Notes: generated by a model not told the origin, from the sequence alone. Positions 46,119-58,250 are shown, numbered from the stretch's first letter. The stretch: DNA of 64,000 bases from Enterococcus innesii (GCA_018982785.1 JAHHEN010000003.1:310001-374000); one strand, 5' to 3'. Numbers and translations: made by a program.

Positions 46119-49100
46119 ATGAAGAAAATTCTTGTTGCCAATCGTGGAGAAATCGCGATTCGTGTCTTCCGCGCATGTGCGGAGTTAGGAATCAAAACAG
46201 TCGGTATTTATGCTGCGGAGGATGAATACTCCGTCCATCGCTTTAAAGCAGATGAAGCGTATTTAGTAGGGAAAGGCAAACGGCCGATTGATGCGTATTT
46301 AGACATTGAAGATATTATTCGCACAGCGAAAAAAGCCGGGGCCGAAGGGATTCATCCAGGGTACGGCTTTTTATCAGAAAACCTGAGCTTTGCGCAGCGC
46401 TGTGAAGAAGAAGGTTTGATTTTCATCGGACCATCCACTCACCACTTAGATATTTTTGGCGACAAGATCAAAGCAAAAGCAGCGGCGATCGATGCGGGGA
46501 TTCAATCGATTCCCGGATCTGACGGCCCAGTAGCATCGATTGACGACGTTTTAGCATTCGCCGACGAACATGACTATCCGATCATGATCAAAGCAGCCCT
46601 TGGCGGTGGTGGTCGAGGTATGCGTGTCGCTCATGATGAAAAAGAAGCACGTGATGGCTACGAACGCGCCAAAAGTGAAGCGAAAGCGGCTTTTGGTAGT
46701 GATGAAGTTTATGTTGAAAAATATATTAGTAATCCAAAACATATTGAAGTGCAAATTCTAGGGGACAAGCACGGAAATGTCGTCCATCTATTTGAACGTG
46801 ACTGCTCCGTTCAGCGCCGTCACCAAAAAGTAGTCGAAGTGGCACCATGTGTGTCAATGACGGCTGAACAGCGGGAAAAAATTTGTCAAGCTGCCTCAAC
46901 TGATGAAGCATGTTGGCTATATCAATGCCGGAACAGTGGAATTTTTAGTTGAAGGCGACAAATTTTACTTTATCGAAGTAAATCCTCGGGTTCAAGTGGA
47001 ACATACGATCACTGAAATGATCACCAATTTAGATATCGTGACGACACAAATTTTGATTGCACAAGGCAAAGACTTGCATAAAGAAATCGGGATTCCTGAA
47101 CAAAAAGACATTCGCTTTGAGGGTGTTGCGATTCAATGTCGGGTGACAACGGAAGATCCAGCCAATAATTTTATGCCAGATACTGGTAAGATCGATACTT
47201 ACCGTTCTCCAGGTGGATTTGGGGTTCGTTTGGATGTCGGAAATGCTTACGCCGGTGCGGTGGTACCCCCTTATTTCGACTCGCTGCTTGTAAAAGTCTG
47301 TACACATGCGGCAACCTTTGATCAAGCGATTCAAAAAATGATGCGCTGTCTGAAAGAATTCCGAGTACGTGGTGTAAAAACAAACATTCTCTTTATGCGT
47401 AATGTTGTTTCTCATCCAGCCTTTCGTTCAGGTGAAGCCAAAACCACCTTTATCGACAATACGCCAGAACTATTCAATTTCCCTCGGATTCGTGACCGTG
47501 GAAACAAAACCATGAAGTATATCGGTGAAATCACCATCAATGGATTCCCGGGAATCGAAAAACAAAAGAAACCTTTCTACAATGAACCACGGATGCCACA
47601 ACACATCCAAGCAACGCCTGATTTTGTCAGCGCCAAAAATATTTTAGATACGAAAGGTGCCGAGGGAGTTGTTGAGTGGATCGGTCAACAAAAGAACGTC
47701 TTGCTGACGGATACAACCTTCCGAGATGCCCATCAAAGCTTGTTAGCAACTCGTGTAAGAACCCATGACTTTAAGAAAATTGCCGCGTTGACGGAAGCTG
47801 GCCTGCCGCAATTGTTCTCAAGTGAGATGTGGGGTGGAGCAACGTTCGACGTTGCCTACCGTTTCTTAACAGAAGATCCATGGGAAAGATTGCGGATGTT
47901 CCGGAAAAAAATGCCGAATACCTTGTTGCAAATGTTGTTTAGAGGCTCCAATGCTGTGGGATATTCCAATTATCCAGACAATGTATTGGAAGAATTCATC
48001 AAAGAATCTGCAGCGCAAGGAATTGATGTGTTCCGAATCTTTGATAGTTTGAACTGGGTTCCACAAATGGAGAAAAGTATTCAAGCCGTTCGCGATACAG
48101 GAAAAATCGCAGAAGCAACGATTTGTTATACCGGGGATATCAATGATCCGACCCGTCAAAAATATTCAGTACAATACTACAAAGATATGGCGAAAGAATT
48201 GCAAAACCTTGGTGCCCATATCATTGCTATCAAGGATATGGCTGGATTATTAAAACCGCAAGCAGCTTATCGTTTGATCAGTGAGCTAAAGGATACGATC
48301 GATGTGCCGATTCATCTGCATACCCATGATACCAGTGGAAATGGGATCATTACTTACTCAGCAGCTACTAAAGCCGGTGTTGACATCGTGGATGTGCTAT
48401 GTCAGCGGTCAGTGGAGCAACGAGTCAACCAAGTATGAGTAGTTTGTATTATGCACTATTGAACGGCGAACGCTGCCCAGAAATCAATGTAGACAACATC
48501 CAACAGTTGAACCACTACTGGGAAGATGTCCGCATGTACTATCATTCCTTTGAAAATGGCTTGAACGCACCTCAAACAGAAGTGTACAAGCATGAAATGC
48601 CGGGGGGACAATATACCAACCTCCAGCAGCAAGCCAAAGCCGTTGGTTTAGGCGAAAAATGGGATGAAATCAAAGAAATGTATCATGAAGTCAATATGAT
48701 GTTTGGAGATATCGTAAAAGTGACACCTTCTTCGAAAGTCGTTGGTGACATGGCACTCTTTATGGTACAAAATGGCTTGTCAGAAAAAGATATTTTTGAA
48801 AAAGGCGATACATTGAGCTTCCCAGAATCAGTGATCACCTTCTTCCAAGGCGAGTTAGGTCAGCCAGTTGGTGGTTTCCCGAAAGAATTGCAACGCATTA
48901 TCTTAAAAGGACGCCCAGCCTTTACAGAACGTCCCGGAACATTTGCGAAGCCAGTTGATTTTGCTGAAGTGAAGCAAGAACTAGCGGAGAAAATCGGCTA
49001 TGAACCAAAACATGAAGAAGTCTTAAGCTACTTGATGTATCCGCAAGTCTTCCTTGACTATCGAAAAGCTTATGATCAGTTTGCCGATGTGAAAGTCCTT

Positions 49101-49544
49101 GATACGCCAACTTTCTTTAACGGCATGCGCTTAGGTGAAACGATCAATGTTGAATTAGAAAAAGGCAAAATCTTGATTATTCGTCTCGATGAGATCGGTG
49201 AGGCAGACATTGAAGGCAACCGGACCCTCTTCTTTAACTTGAACGGGCAACGTCGAGAAATCGTCGTTAAGGACAACTCTATCATCAGCTCTGTTCAAAC
49301 AAAACGTAAAGCAGAGCCAACGAATAAAGAACAGATCGGTGCTTCCATGAGTGGCTCAGTCTTAGAAGTATTAGTCAAAAAAGGCGACCGAGTGGCACGT
49401 GGACAGACCTTGATGGTCACGGAAGCAATGAAGATGGAAACTTCTGTCGAAGCTCGCTTCTCAGGTGTGGTTGAACATGTGTATGTAACCAATGGTGAAC
49501 CAATTCAGTCAGGAGACCTTTTGATTGAAGTCAAAGAGAAGTAA
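46119..49544 (+). CDS. pyc: Pyruvate carboxylase (two frame breaks)
   Basis: Biotin enzyme that makes oxaloacetate from pyruvate and bicarbonate. Order: biotin carboxylase (KILVANRGEIAIRVFRA, then GGGGRGMRV), carboxyltransferase (LLTDTTFRDAHQSLLATR, metal ligands in HLHTHDTSGN) and C-terminal biotinyl domain (VTEAMKMETSV, biotinyl Lys in MKM). First break near 46894-46896, after CQAA: two bases missing or one extra, the only break not explained by a simple run. Second break at 48396, one G missing in GATGTGCTATG (repair gives DVAMSAMSG-like text). Repaired length about 1142 residues, the family norm. c-di-AMP regulates this enzyme in Listeria; cdaA is in the same window. Confidence 0.94.
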
Positions 49545-49559
49545 GGAGTCGATCCACAG

Positions 49560-50690
49560 ATGAAGCGGAGAGGATTATTGTTTTGCGGCTTATTTGTCCT
49601 GGCCCTAATAATCGTGTATTTGCAGCCAGTATTCATGCAAAACGCTTCAGATTCAAGAATGACGATCGAAAACCCAATCAAAGCGCCAACAACCATGAAT
49701 TACGAACCGATCGCAGCCCAAGGATTAGCTGAAATGATTGGGGAGCCTGTTTCGGATTTTGAAGAAGTCTATGGTCTTCCCATTCAAACCTATCGCTCGG
49801 GCTACGAGTTTGAAATTCGGGTCTACAATCAATTAGACGATCAACAGTATGTTGAGATCAATACCGATGGTGAAAGTGTGCAAGCAATCAAAGTAATCGG
49901 CGCCGGGGGCTCTTCCCTGGCACCTTTTACGATGGGCATGACCTTGACTGACTTGACGGAGTTGACCATGATTTATCCTAACTTTACCTTGACACAAAAT
50001 GATCGTGCGATCAGTTTCGAATTGATGGAAGAAGATATGAACTATCGTCCATTAGTGGCTTTTGACAACGGGACTTTTGCTGTTTTGTTCTTCGATCAGG
50101 AGACTGCCCAACTGCAAGCCGTTACTTACTTGGATCAGACCACGCTACTTAAACTGGCACCTTATCCCTTGACGGAAGGACAGCGACCGCTGTTTCAAGT
50201 TTCGCAAACAATTGACCAAGCCCAAGCCAACCTTGAAAAAGAGACCCTGGCGTTTGTTATCATCGATAAAATTCGCCAGCAAATCGGCTTAGAAAGCTTC
50301 TCACAGGATACCCAAACACATCAAGAAGCAGCTGGACTTTTATTTGATTTGACGAATAATCTATCAGACTATTTGACTTCTCAACGAATCCATTCTTATC
50401 AACGCGCTCTTTCTTCAGAAAAAACGAGTAATTTTGTTTTAACGAACGACGAGTGGCGAGAGTTGTTGGCGGATAAGGAATTGGAAGCATCTGCTTCGAT
50501 CTTCGAAGCGCCTGTTTACGATCCGACTTTTACGATTTTGTCTTGGTTTAGTAACCCAAGATTTGCTGAACGCCTGACCTATGAACAATCAGAAAAGATA
50601 GGAATTGCTTTTTCTGAAGCAAATATGGTAGTCTTAGTGCAAGAAGATGTGGAAGGGACCGAGGATAGTACGTCAGATGATTTACGATGA
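49560..50690 (+). CDS. CAP-associated domain protein, YlbC-like
   Basis: A 376-residue exported or membrane-anchored protein with an N-terminal hydrophobic helix (LLFCGLFVLALIIVYLQPV) and no strong signal-peptidase motif. The first half matches the CAP-associated domain (GEPVSDFEEVYGLPIQTYRSGYEFEI), and the second half is a divergent CAP-like domain (DTQTHQEAAGLLFDLTNNLSDYL; the usual catalytic His/Glu pattern is weak). It occupies the ylbC place in the Bacillus pycA-ylb gene order and overlaps ylbF by 14 bases. Function unknown. Confidence 0.8.
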   Translation: MKRRGLLFCGLFVLALIIVYLQPVFMQNASDSRMTIENPIKAPTTMNYEPIAAQGLAEMIGEPVSDFEEVYGLPIQTYRSGYEFEIRVYNQLDDQQYVEINTDGESVQAIKVIGAGGSSLAPFTMGMTLTDLTELTMIYPNFTLTQNDRAISFELMEEDMNYRPLVAFDNGTFAVLFFDQETAQLQAVTYLDQTTLLKLAPYPLTEGQRPLFQVSQTIDQAQANLEKETLAFVIIDKIRQQIGLESFSQDTQTHQEAAGLLFDLTNNLSDYLTSQRIHSYQRALSSEKTSNFVLTNDEWRELLADKELEASASIFEAPVYDPTFTILSWFSNPRFAERLTYEQSEKIGIAFSEANMVVLVQEDVEGTEDSTSDDLR

Positions 50691-51104
50691 AGCATTTTTC
50701 GAGATTGAAGATCAAATCGATTCACTTGTGATGGCGATCAAAGCAAGTGAAACGTGTAGAACCTATCAAAAAGCGAAAACAATTATGTATCAAGATCCTG
50801 TTGTTCAGGAATTGATGCGATCGTTTTTAGAAAAGAAGCTGGATTTTGAAAGAATTGAAGCTTACGGTGAGTATGCGCCTGATTTCAAGAAAAAAAACGG
50901 GCGTTGCGCACAGCCAAGCGGCAGTTGGATCTTAATGAACAAGTAAGTGAGTATCGCTGGAGTGAAACACAACTACAGCGTTTGCTGGATGAACTGACTG
51001 TGGCGATCTCTACTTGTTTTTCTCCCTCTGTCAAAGTGGACGCTGGGAGTCCCTTTTTTCAATCAAAATCAAGTTGTGGAGGAAATTGTCATGCACGAGG
51101 ATAA
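50677..51104 (+). CDS. ylbF: YlbF family regulator (frame break at 50890)
   Basis: YlbF is part of the Bacillus Y-complex (YlbF-YmcA-YaaT) with RNase Y, controlling mRNA maturation, competence and biofilm. The N-terminal helical part is FFEIEDQIDSLVMAIKASE and the C terminus is Cys-containing (KSSCGGNCHARG), like the Cys-rich tail of Bacillus YlbF that binds an Fe-S cluster. One A is missing from the A8 run at 50890-50897; repair gives FKKKKRALRTAKRQLDL and about 142 residues. ATG at 50677 overlaps the end of the upstream gene. Confidence 0.85.
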
Positions 51105-51435
51105 AGAGCCTTTTACGATGCAAAAGCGTCGAGGATTGATCGTATGGGTTTACAGCCTACGCCAACTAAAAAATTTGCGTCGTTTTGGTTTTGTTCATTA
51201 TGTATCACGTAAGATGAAATACGTGGTCATGTATTTGAACGAAGAAGAATACGAAAGCAAAAAAGCAAAAATCGAGCAGTTTCACTTTGTTCGACAAGTT
51301 GAAGCTTCCTATCGACCAGATGTCGAAATGGATTTTGCTGAAAAAATTGGTACTTCAGCAGCCTATCCAGTGAAAGATGAAGGGTTTGATATCGAAGAAA
51401 AAAATACGATGATTCGATTGGCAGAAAACGTGTAA
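51091..51435 (+). CDS. ylbG: YlbG family protein (DUF2129)
   Basis: A 114-residue basic protein with KRRGLIVWVYSLRQLKNLRRFGFVHYVSRKMKYVVMYL typical of DUF2129. It always accompanies ylbF; function unknown, possibly RNA-related. ATG 51091 has GTGGAGGAA six bases upstream. It overlaps the repaired end of ylbF by 14 bases. Confidence 0.9.
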   Translation: MHEDKEPFTMQKRRGLIVWVYSLRQLKNLRRFGFVHYVSRKMKYVVMYLNEEEYESKKAKIEQFHFVRQVEASYRPDVEMDFAEKIGTSAAYPVKDEGFDIEEKNTMIRLAENV

Positions 51436-51436
51436 T

Positions 51437-51475
51437 AAAAAAGTGGGGGTGCCTTGAGTCACCGCCATTTTTTTA
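51437..51475 (+). terminator. Intrinsic terminator after ylbG
   Basis: GTGGGGGTG pairs with CACCGCCAT (one mismatch) with A run before and seven T after. It separates ylbFG from rsmD-coaD-ylbL. Confidence 0.8.
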
Positions 51476-51535
51476 TTGCTATTTATAGAAACAGTGCTAT
51501 ATTTGTATTTACGAAGATCTTGGAGGGAAAAACGC

Positions 51536-53626
<2,091 letters not shown>

Positions 53627-53627
<1 letters not shown>

Positions 53628-53649
53628 AACGGCACTCGCCGTTTTTTTT
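53627..53649 (+). terminator. Intrinsic terminator after ylbL
   Basis: AAAACGGC and GCCGTTTT around an ACTC loop, followed by four more T. Confidence 0.9.
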
Positions 53650-53719
53650 ATTGTCTAAAGAATACAGTAGGCTCAAAGAAAAGGTTATGCTATACTTTTA
53701 GATAAGGAGTGTGAATCTA

Positions 53720-54133
53720 GTGGAATTAAAAAGACAACAACCGATCGTTGAAGCATATCATTTCGATATGAAACCGAAAGACAAAGAAATGGAAACCAAA
53801 TTGAATGTCGGCTTTGCGCCGTTAAAAGTCAAAGATGAAGAATATATGGAAAAAAATAGTATTATTGGCGCTCGGCTAGAATTCCAATTGGTGTTCCCTG
53901 ATTATGTTTTGTCAGGACGTGTCGGACAGGTCAATCATATTTTGAATCGTAAAGTCAATTCCGGAGAAGATCTAACAAAAGCCGAAACTGACCGCTTGGT
54001 GGAACCATTGTTTGATATCATCAAACGCTTGACTTATGAAGTGACAGAGATCGTAACCGACAAACCAGGTTTACAATTGAACTTTAATACCAATTCGAAT
54101 GCTGCGCAGGAAGCGAAGGAAGAAGACAAATAA
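53720..54133 (+). CDS. DUF1149 family protein
   Basis: A 137-residue SecB-like-fold family of Lactobacillales. The fragments IVEAYHFDMKPK, KVNSGEDLTKAETDRLVEPLFDIIKRLTYEVTEI and GLQLNF fit the family; the tail is acidic (NAAQEAKEEDK). The GTG at 53720 is chosen over a GTG at 53711 because AAGGAG sits ten bases upstream of the former and abuts the latter. Function unknown. Confidence 0.8.
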   Translation: MELKRQQPIVEAYHFDMKPKDKEMETKLNVGFAPLKVKDEEYMEKNSIIGARLEFQLVFPDYVLSGRVGQVNHILNRKVNSGEDLTKAETDRLVEPLFDIIKRLTYEVTEIVTDKPGLQLNFNTNSNAAQEAKEEDK

Positions 54134-54155
54134 CGAGAAATAGGAGGGATGCCCA

Positions 54156-54527
54156 TTGTTTTCCAATCAAATGCAAGTGATGCTATACGTCGATGATGTG
54201 ACGAAAGCAGTTGAGTTTTGGCAAGAACTAGGGTTTGCGATCATTGAACAACAAACCGTTGATGGAACATCCGTTGTCGAAATCGCGCCATCAAAAGAGG
54301 CAGAGGCTCATTTTGTCTTATATGACCGTGAGTTCATCGAAACGCACTCACCTGAAGTCGCATTAAATTCCCCATCGATCATGTTTTTTGCTGAGGATAT
54401 TACAGCTCTCTATAAAAAACTTTTAGAGATGGAAGCAGAAGTCGGCGAATTGATTCAGATGGAAGAACAGCTGGTTTTCAATTTTGCCGATCCGGATGGC
54501 AATTATTTTGCTGTTTCAGGAAAATAG
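54156..54527 (+). CDS. VOC-superfamily (glyoxalase-like) protein
   Basis: A 123-residue single glyoxalase-fold protein: VMLYVDDVTKAVEFWQELGFAIIEQ opens the first beta-alpha-beta-beta-beta module and FADPDGNYFAVSG closes the second. Metal-ligand positions are not clearly conserved, so it may be a binding protein and not an enzyme. The start is TTG, with TAGGAGGG about seven bases upstream. Cotranscription with the DUF1149 gene (22-base gap) is likely. Confidence 0.85.
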   Translation: MFSNQMQVMLYVDDVTKAVEFWQELGFAIIEQQTVDGTSVVEIAPSKEAEAHFVLYDREFIETHSPEVALNSPSIMFFAEDITALYKKLLEMEAEVGELIQMEEQLVFNFADPDGNYFAVSGK

Positions 54528-54544
54528 GTTTTACCGATCGTAAT

Positions 54545-54610
54545 CAATCATTCGTCTTTATGAACCCGACTCTATGCTGTCGAACCGTTCAAGACGAATG
54601 ATTGTTTTTT
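54545..54610 (+). terminator. Long stepped terminator after the VOC gene
   Basis: CAATCATTCGTCTT (54545-54558) pairs perfectly with AAGACGAATGATTG (54591-54604), followed by six T. Inside, TGAAC/GTTCA and CGAC/GTCG can pair further. Confidence 0.92.
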
Positions 54611-54629
54611 GATTTTAATGCAAGACATT

Positions 54630-54657
54630 TTGCAGCCAAAGGGCTAAAATTGATAAT
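54630..54657 (+). promoter_or_regulatory. Promoter of the phosphoesterase gene
   Basis: TTGCAG (54630-54635) and GATAAT (54652-54657), spacer 16, 35 bases before the start codon. Confidence 0.6.
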
Positions 54658-54691
54658 AAGAGACTCAATTGCCTTTAAGGAGGGAATGACT

Positions 54692-55399
54692 ATGCAAAAC
54701 TATCTCTATGCAATCAGTGATATTCATGGAATGGCCGATCTTTTTAAAAGTCTTCTTGCGGAATATGATCCTAAAATCCATCAGTTGCTTTTGATTGGTG
54801 ATCTAAATGACCGAGGTCCAAAGTCCAAAGAGTGTTTAATGCTCGGAAAGAAATTAGTTGAAGAACATCAAGCGATTTATTTACGTGGCAATCATGAAGA
54901 GTATTTTCTGCAATTTCTAAATGCCCCAGAGGATTGGTTCGCCGCCTACGTACGCAATGGCGGCAAAGAAACGATTGAAAGTCTTTTACATTCAGGAGCT
55001 ACTGAAGAGTATTCTCCAACGGAAATTGCCTTGATGATCCGAAGTAGATATGGAGACTTAATAGAGTTTTTGATGGAGCGGCCGCTTTATTACGAATGGG
55101 GGAAGTATCTTTTTGTCCATGCGGGCGTGGATTTAAGTAAAAAAGATTGGCGGAAGACCGCCGACCACGATTTTATCTGGATTCGCGAGCCATTTCATAA
55201 AGGAAAAAACCGTACAGGAAAAACGATCGTTTTTGGTCATACCATCACGCCAATGCTGCATGGAGATATGCAGACGACGGATCTTTGGCAACAAGATGAC
55301 AAAATCGGCATCGATGGCGGGGCAGTATTTGGTGGATCGGTGCATGGCGTGATTTTTGATGAGAAAGGGATCGTTCAGGACATCGAATACCAAATTTAG
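54692..55399 (+). CDS. Metallophosphoesterase, serine/threonine phosphatase-like
   Basis: Calcineurin-like phosphoesterase of the PrpA/bacteriophage-lambda phosphatase type. The metal site appears in order as YAISDIHG, LLIGDLNDRGPKS, LRGNHEEYF, KYLFVHAGVD and VFGHT. Around 235 residues. Start ATG 54692 has AAGGAGGG eight bases upstream. Substrate unknown; relatives act as protein phosphatases or on diadenosine tetraphosphate. It is transcribed alone between two terminators. Confidence 0.9.
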   Translation: MQNYLYAISDIHGMADLFKSLLAEYDPKIHQLLLIGDLNDRGPKSKECLMLGKKLVEEHQAIYLRGNHEEYFLQFLNAPEDWFAAYVRNGGKETIESLLHSGATEEYSPTEIALMIRSRYGDLIEFLMERPLYYEWGKYLFVHAGVDLSKKDWRKTADHDFIWIREPFHKGKNRTGKTIVFGHTITPMLHGDMQTTDLWQQDDKIGIDGGAVFGGSVHGVIFDEKGIVQDIEYQI

Positions 55400-55415
55400 C
55401 AGGCCCTTGGCAACC

Positions 55416-55437
55416 AGACTTTTAAAAGTCTTTTTTT
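55416..55437 (+). terminator. First terminator after the phosphoesterase gene
   Basis: AGACTTTTAAAAGTCT is a perfect 16-base palindrome followed by six more T. Confidence 0.75.
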
Positions 55438-55441
55438 AAAA

Positions 55442-55520
55442 GACAAAAGCAGCCATAACAAGAGTCGCGAAAGCAACGTTGTTTTCGTGCAATCTTGTTC
55501 GCTCAATGGCTGTCTTTTTT
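55442..55520 (+). terminator. Second, multi-stem terminator
   Basis: AGCCAT/ATGGCT (55451-55456, 55506-55511) encloses AACAAGA/TCTTGTT and an inner CGCGAAA/TTTTCGTG-type stem, with six T after. Either a backup terminator or a small structured RNA. Confidence 0.65.
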
Positions 55521-55561
55521 ATGTTAAAATAGCAAAAGCAACAAAGGAAAGGTGAGAACAA

Positions 55562-57748
55562 ATGGCAGAAATGAATCAAGAGGTACTTGATTTAGTGAAA
55601 CAAGAATTAACCGCTTTTACCCAAAAACAAATCAGTACGGTGTTGCAGTTATTGCAAGAAGGAAATACCGTCCCCTTTATTGCCCGCTACCGTAAAGAAA
55701 TGACGAATGGACTTGACGAAGTTCAGATTCGAGAAATCGAAGAGCGATACCAGTACTTAGAAAACTTAGAGAAGCGCAAGCAAGAGGTTTTGCGTTTGAT
55801 AGAAGAACAAGAAAAGCTAACGCCTGAACTATCTCAGGCGATTTTAGCTGCGACAAAAATGCAGGCCGTCGAGGACCTGTATCGTCCTTATAAACAAAAA
55901 CGACGCACCAAAGCGACGATCGCTAAAGAAAACGGCTTGGAACCATTTGCTCAGTGGCTGTTAAGCTTCCCAAAAGCAGGTGACGTACAAGAAAAAGCGG
56001 CCGAATTTATGAGTGATGCAGTTCCTACTGTAGAAGATGCCTTAGCAGGCGCGCACGAGATCATTGCAGAAGGTGTTGGTGACACTGCAGAGTTTCGTAG
56101 TTGGATCCGCAGCTATTACACAAACAAAGGGCTGTATCAAAGCACGGTCAAAAATGCTGAAAAAGATGAAAAAGGCGTTTACGAAATGTATTACGATTTC
56201 CAGCATCCTATCAATAAGATGGTATCCCACCGAATTTTAGCCACCAATCGTGGGGAACAAGAAGACATCTTGAAGGTCGCACTTGTGGCAGATGAAGAAA
56301 AAATCATGGATTACCTACGGCGTAAACTGATTACAAATAGTGATTCACCCGCAGCCAATTTTGTTGAAGCTGCAGCTGCTGATGCGCTGAAACGTTTTAT
56401 TTCACCAGCCATCGAACGAGAGATCCGCAACGAATTGACAGAAAAAGCCGACGAACAAGCCATTGCGATTTTTGGCGAAAATCTTCGCAATCTGTTGCTG
56501 CAGCCGCCACTAAAGGGCAAAGTCGTTTTAGGTTTTGATCCAGCGTATCGTACAGGCTGTAAACTAGCAGTCATTGATGAGACAGGAAAAGTACTAGCGA
56601 TCGAAGTGATCTATCCTCATAAACCAGCGCCTATGAATAAGCGAGAAGCGGCTGGACCAGCGTTTCGTCGCTTATTGCAAACCTATAAAGTCGAGATGGT
56701 CGCAATCGGTAATGGGACGGCGAGCCGGGAGTCAGAGCAATTCGTCGCTGAACAATTAAAATTGATCGATCAAGAAGTATATTATGTGATCGTGAATGAG
56801 GCAGGGGCTTCTGTTTATTCGGCCAGTCCGATCGCCCGGCAAGAATTCCCTGATCTGCAAGTGGAAGAACGCAGCGCCATCAGTATTGGTCGCCGTCTAC
56901 AAGATCCGCTGGCAGAATTAGTCAAAATTGATCCACAATCGGTGGGCGTCGGGCAATATCAGCATGACGTCTCGCAAAAACGCTTAGCCGAACAATTGGA
57001 TTTTGTCGTTGAAACAGTCGTCAACCAAGTAGGCGTTGATGTCAATACCGCAAGTGCGGCACTCTTACAGCACGTGGCTGGTCTAAATAAAACGACCGCT
57101 CAAAATATTGTGACTTATCGAGAAGAAAACGGGGTATTTACGCAGCGCAACCAACTGAAAAAAGTCCCTCGCTTAGGGCCAAAGGCCTATGAACAGGCGA
57201 TCGGTTTTATGCGGATTCCTGGCGGAAAAGTCATTTTGGATAATACCGGGATCCATCCAGAAAGTTATGACACTGCTAAAGAAATTTTGGCGATCGCCGG
57301 CATTTCTTTAGCGAAACTAGGGAAAGAACAAATGGAAGAAAATAAAGCGAAGCTTGCCCAACTGCGCCCAGCAGAGCTTTCTGCAAAATTGTCAGTCGGG
57401 AAAGAAACCATCACGGATATCTTAAAGGCATTAATGCAGCCTGGACGCGATATGCGAGATGAAATGCCAGCTCCATTATTGCGTAAAGATGTGTTGAGTA
57501 TGGAAGATCTAAAACCGGGAATGGAACTGAAAGGAACGGTTCGAAATGTGATCGACTTTGGTGCCTTCGTCGATATCGGTGTCAAACAAGATGGACTGGT
57601 CCATTTGTCGAAGCTAAGCCGTTCGTTTGTAAAACATCCGAAAGATGTTGTTTCCGTCGGTGATGTCGTAACCGTTTGGATCGAGCAAGTAGATGTCAAA
57701 AAAGGCCGTATCAGTTTAACCATGGTCGATCCAGGAAATGCTAAATGA
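55562..57748 (+). CDS. tex: Tex-family RNA-binding transcription accessory protein
   Basis: A 728-residue Tex (YdcI) protein. It begins with the helical Tex N-terminal region (RYRKEMTNGLDEVQIREIEERYQYLENLEKRKQ), has an RNase H-like YqgF domain (LGFDPAYRTGCKLAVID, near residue 325), helix-hairpin-helix repeats (VGVDVNTASAALLQHVAGL) and a C-terminal S1 RNA-binding domain (GTVRNVIDFGAFVDIGVKQDGLVHLS). The family affects transcription and virulence gene expression. The stop overlaps the sprT ATG by four bases (ATGA), and tex-sprT is the Bacillus ydcI-ydcK order. Confidence 0.95.
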   Translation: MAEMNQEVLDLVKQELTAFTQKQISTVLQLLQEGNTVPFIARYRKEMTNGLDEVQIREIEERYQYLENLEKRKQEVLRLIEEQEKLTPELSQAILAATKMQAVEDLYRPYKQKRRTKATIAKENGLEPFAQWLLSFPKAGDVQEKAAEFMSDAVPTVEDALAGAHEIIAEGVGDTAEFRSWIRSYYTNKGLYQSTVKNAEKDEKGVYEMYYDFQHPINKMVSHRILATNRGEQEDILKVALVADEEKIMDYLRRKLITNSDSPAANFVEAAAADALKRFISPAIEREIRNELTEKADEQAIAIFGENLRNLLLQPPLKGKVVLGFDPAYRTGCKLAVIDETGKVLAIEVIYPHKPAPMNKREAAGPAFRRLLQTYKVEMVAIGNGTASRESEQFVAEQLKLIDQEVYYVIVNEAGASVYSASPIARQEFPDLQVEERSAISIGRRLQDPLAELVKIDPQSVGVGQYQHDVSQKRLAEQLDFVVETVVNQVGVDVNTASAALLQHVAGLNKTTAQNIVTYREENGVFTQRNQLKKVPRLGPKAYEQAIGFMRIPGGKVILDNTGIHPESYDTAKEILAIAGISLAKLGKEQMEENKAKLAQLRPAELSAKLSVGKETITDILKALMQPGRDMRDEMPAPLLRKDVLSMEDLKPGMELKGTVRNVIDFGAFVDIGVKQDGLVHLSKLSRSFVKHPKDVVSVGDVVTVWIEQVDVKKGRISLTMVDPGNAK

Positions 57749-58209
57749 CCCAACAAGAATTGCAGCGTTTGGTGGAAGAGCTGTCCCTGTCTGTTTTCAA
57801 TAAACCATTCACGCATCGAGCGGTGTTTAATTCTCGCTTAAAAACAACCGGTGGCCGCTACCATCTAAGTGATCATCACTTGGATTTCAATCCAGCCATG
57901 CTCACAGAACACGGGATGGAGGTTTTTATCGGCATTATCAAGCATGAATTGTGTCACTATCATTTGCATTTAGCAGGTCTTGGTCACCGTCACCAAGACC
58001 CTGCCTTCAAGGCATTGCTGGCAAGAACGGGAGGCTTGCGATATGCACCTCCTGCCAAAAGGACAGCGAAACATCGCTATCAATGCCAAAATTGCGGCTG
58101 TGTGATTCGGCGGCAGCGACGTGTGGATATCAAAAAATATGTTTGTGGAAAATGTCGCGGACGTTTGCTAGAAATAGGAAATGATGAGAAAAGTCAAGTC
58201 GAAAAATAA
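57745..58209 (+). CDS. sprT: SprT-like zinc metalloprotease-fold protein
   Basis: A 154-residue SprT-like protein with the HExxH zinc motif in IIKHELCHYHLHLAG and a third His (GHRHQDPAFK), followed by a zinc ribbon (CQNCGC and CGKCRG). Eukaryotic Spartan proteins of this fold remove DNA-protein cross-links; bacterial function is not established. It overlaps the tex gene, so both are cotranslated. Confidence 0.92.
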   Translation: MTQQELQRLVEELSLSVFNKPFTHRAVFNSRLKTTGGRYHLSDHHLDFNPAMLTEHGMEVFIGIIKHELCHYHLHLAGLGHRHQDPAFKALLARTGGLRYAPPAKRTAKHRYQCQNCGCVIRRQRRVDIKKYVCGKCRGRLLEIGNDEKSQVEK

Positions 58210-58215
58210 AACTCG

Positions 58216-58244
58216 TTGCTATTTTTTTCATTTTGTATGATAAT
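58216..58244 (+). promoter_or_regulatory. Predicted murC promoter
   Basis: TTGCTA (58216-58221) and GATAAT (58239-58244) with a 17-base spacer; transcription would begin near 58251. Confidence 0.6.
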
Positions 58245-58250
58245 GTAGGT

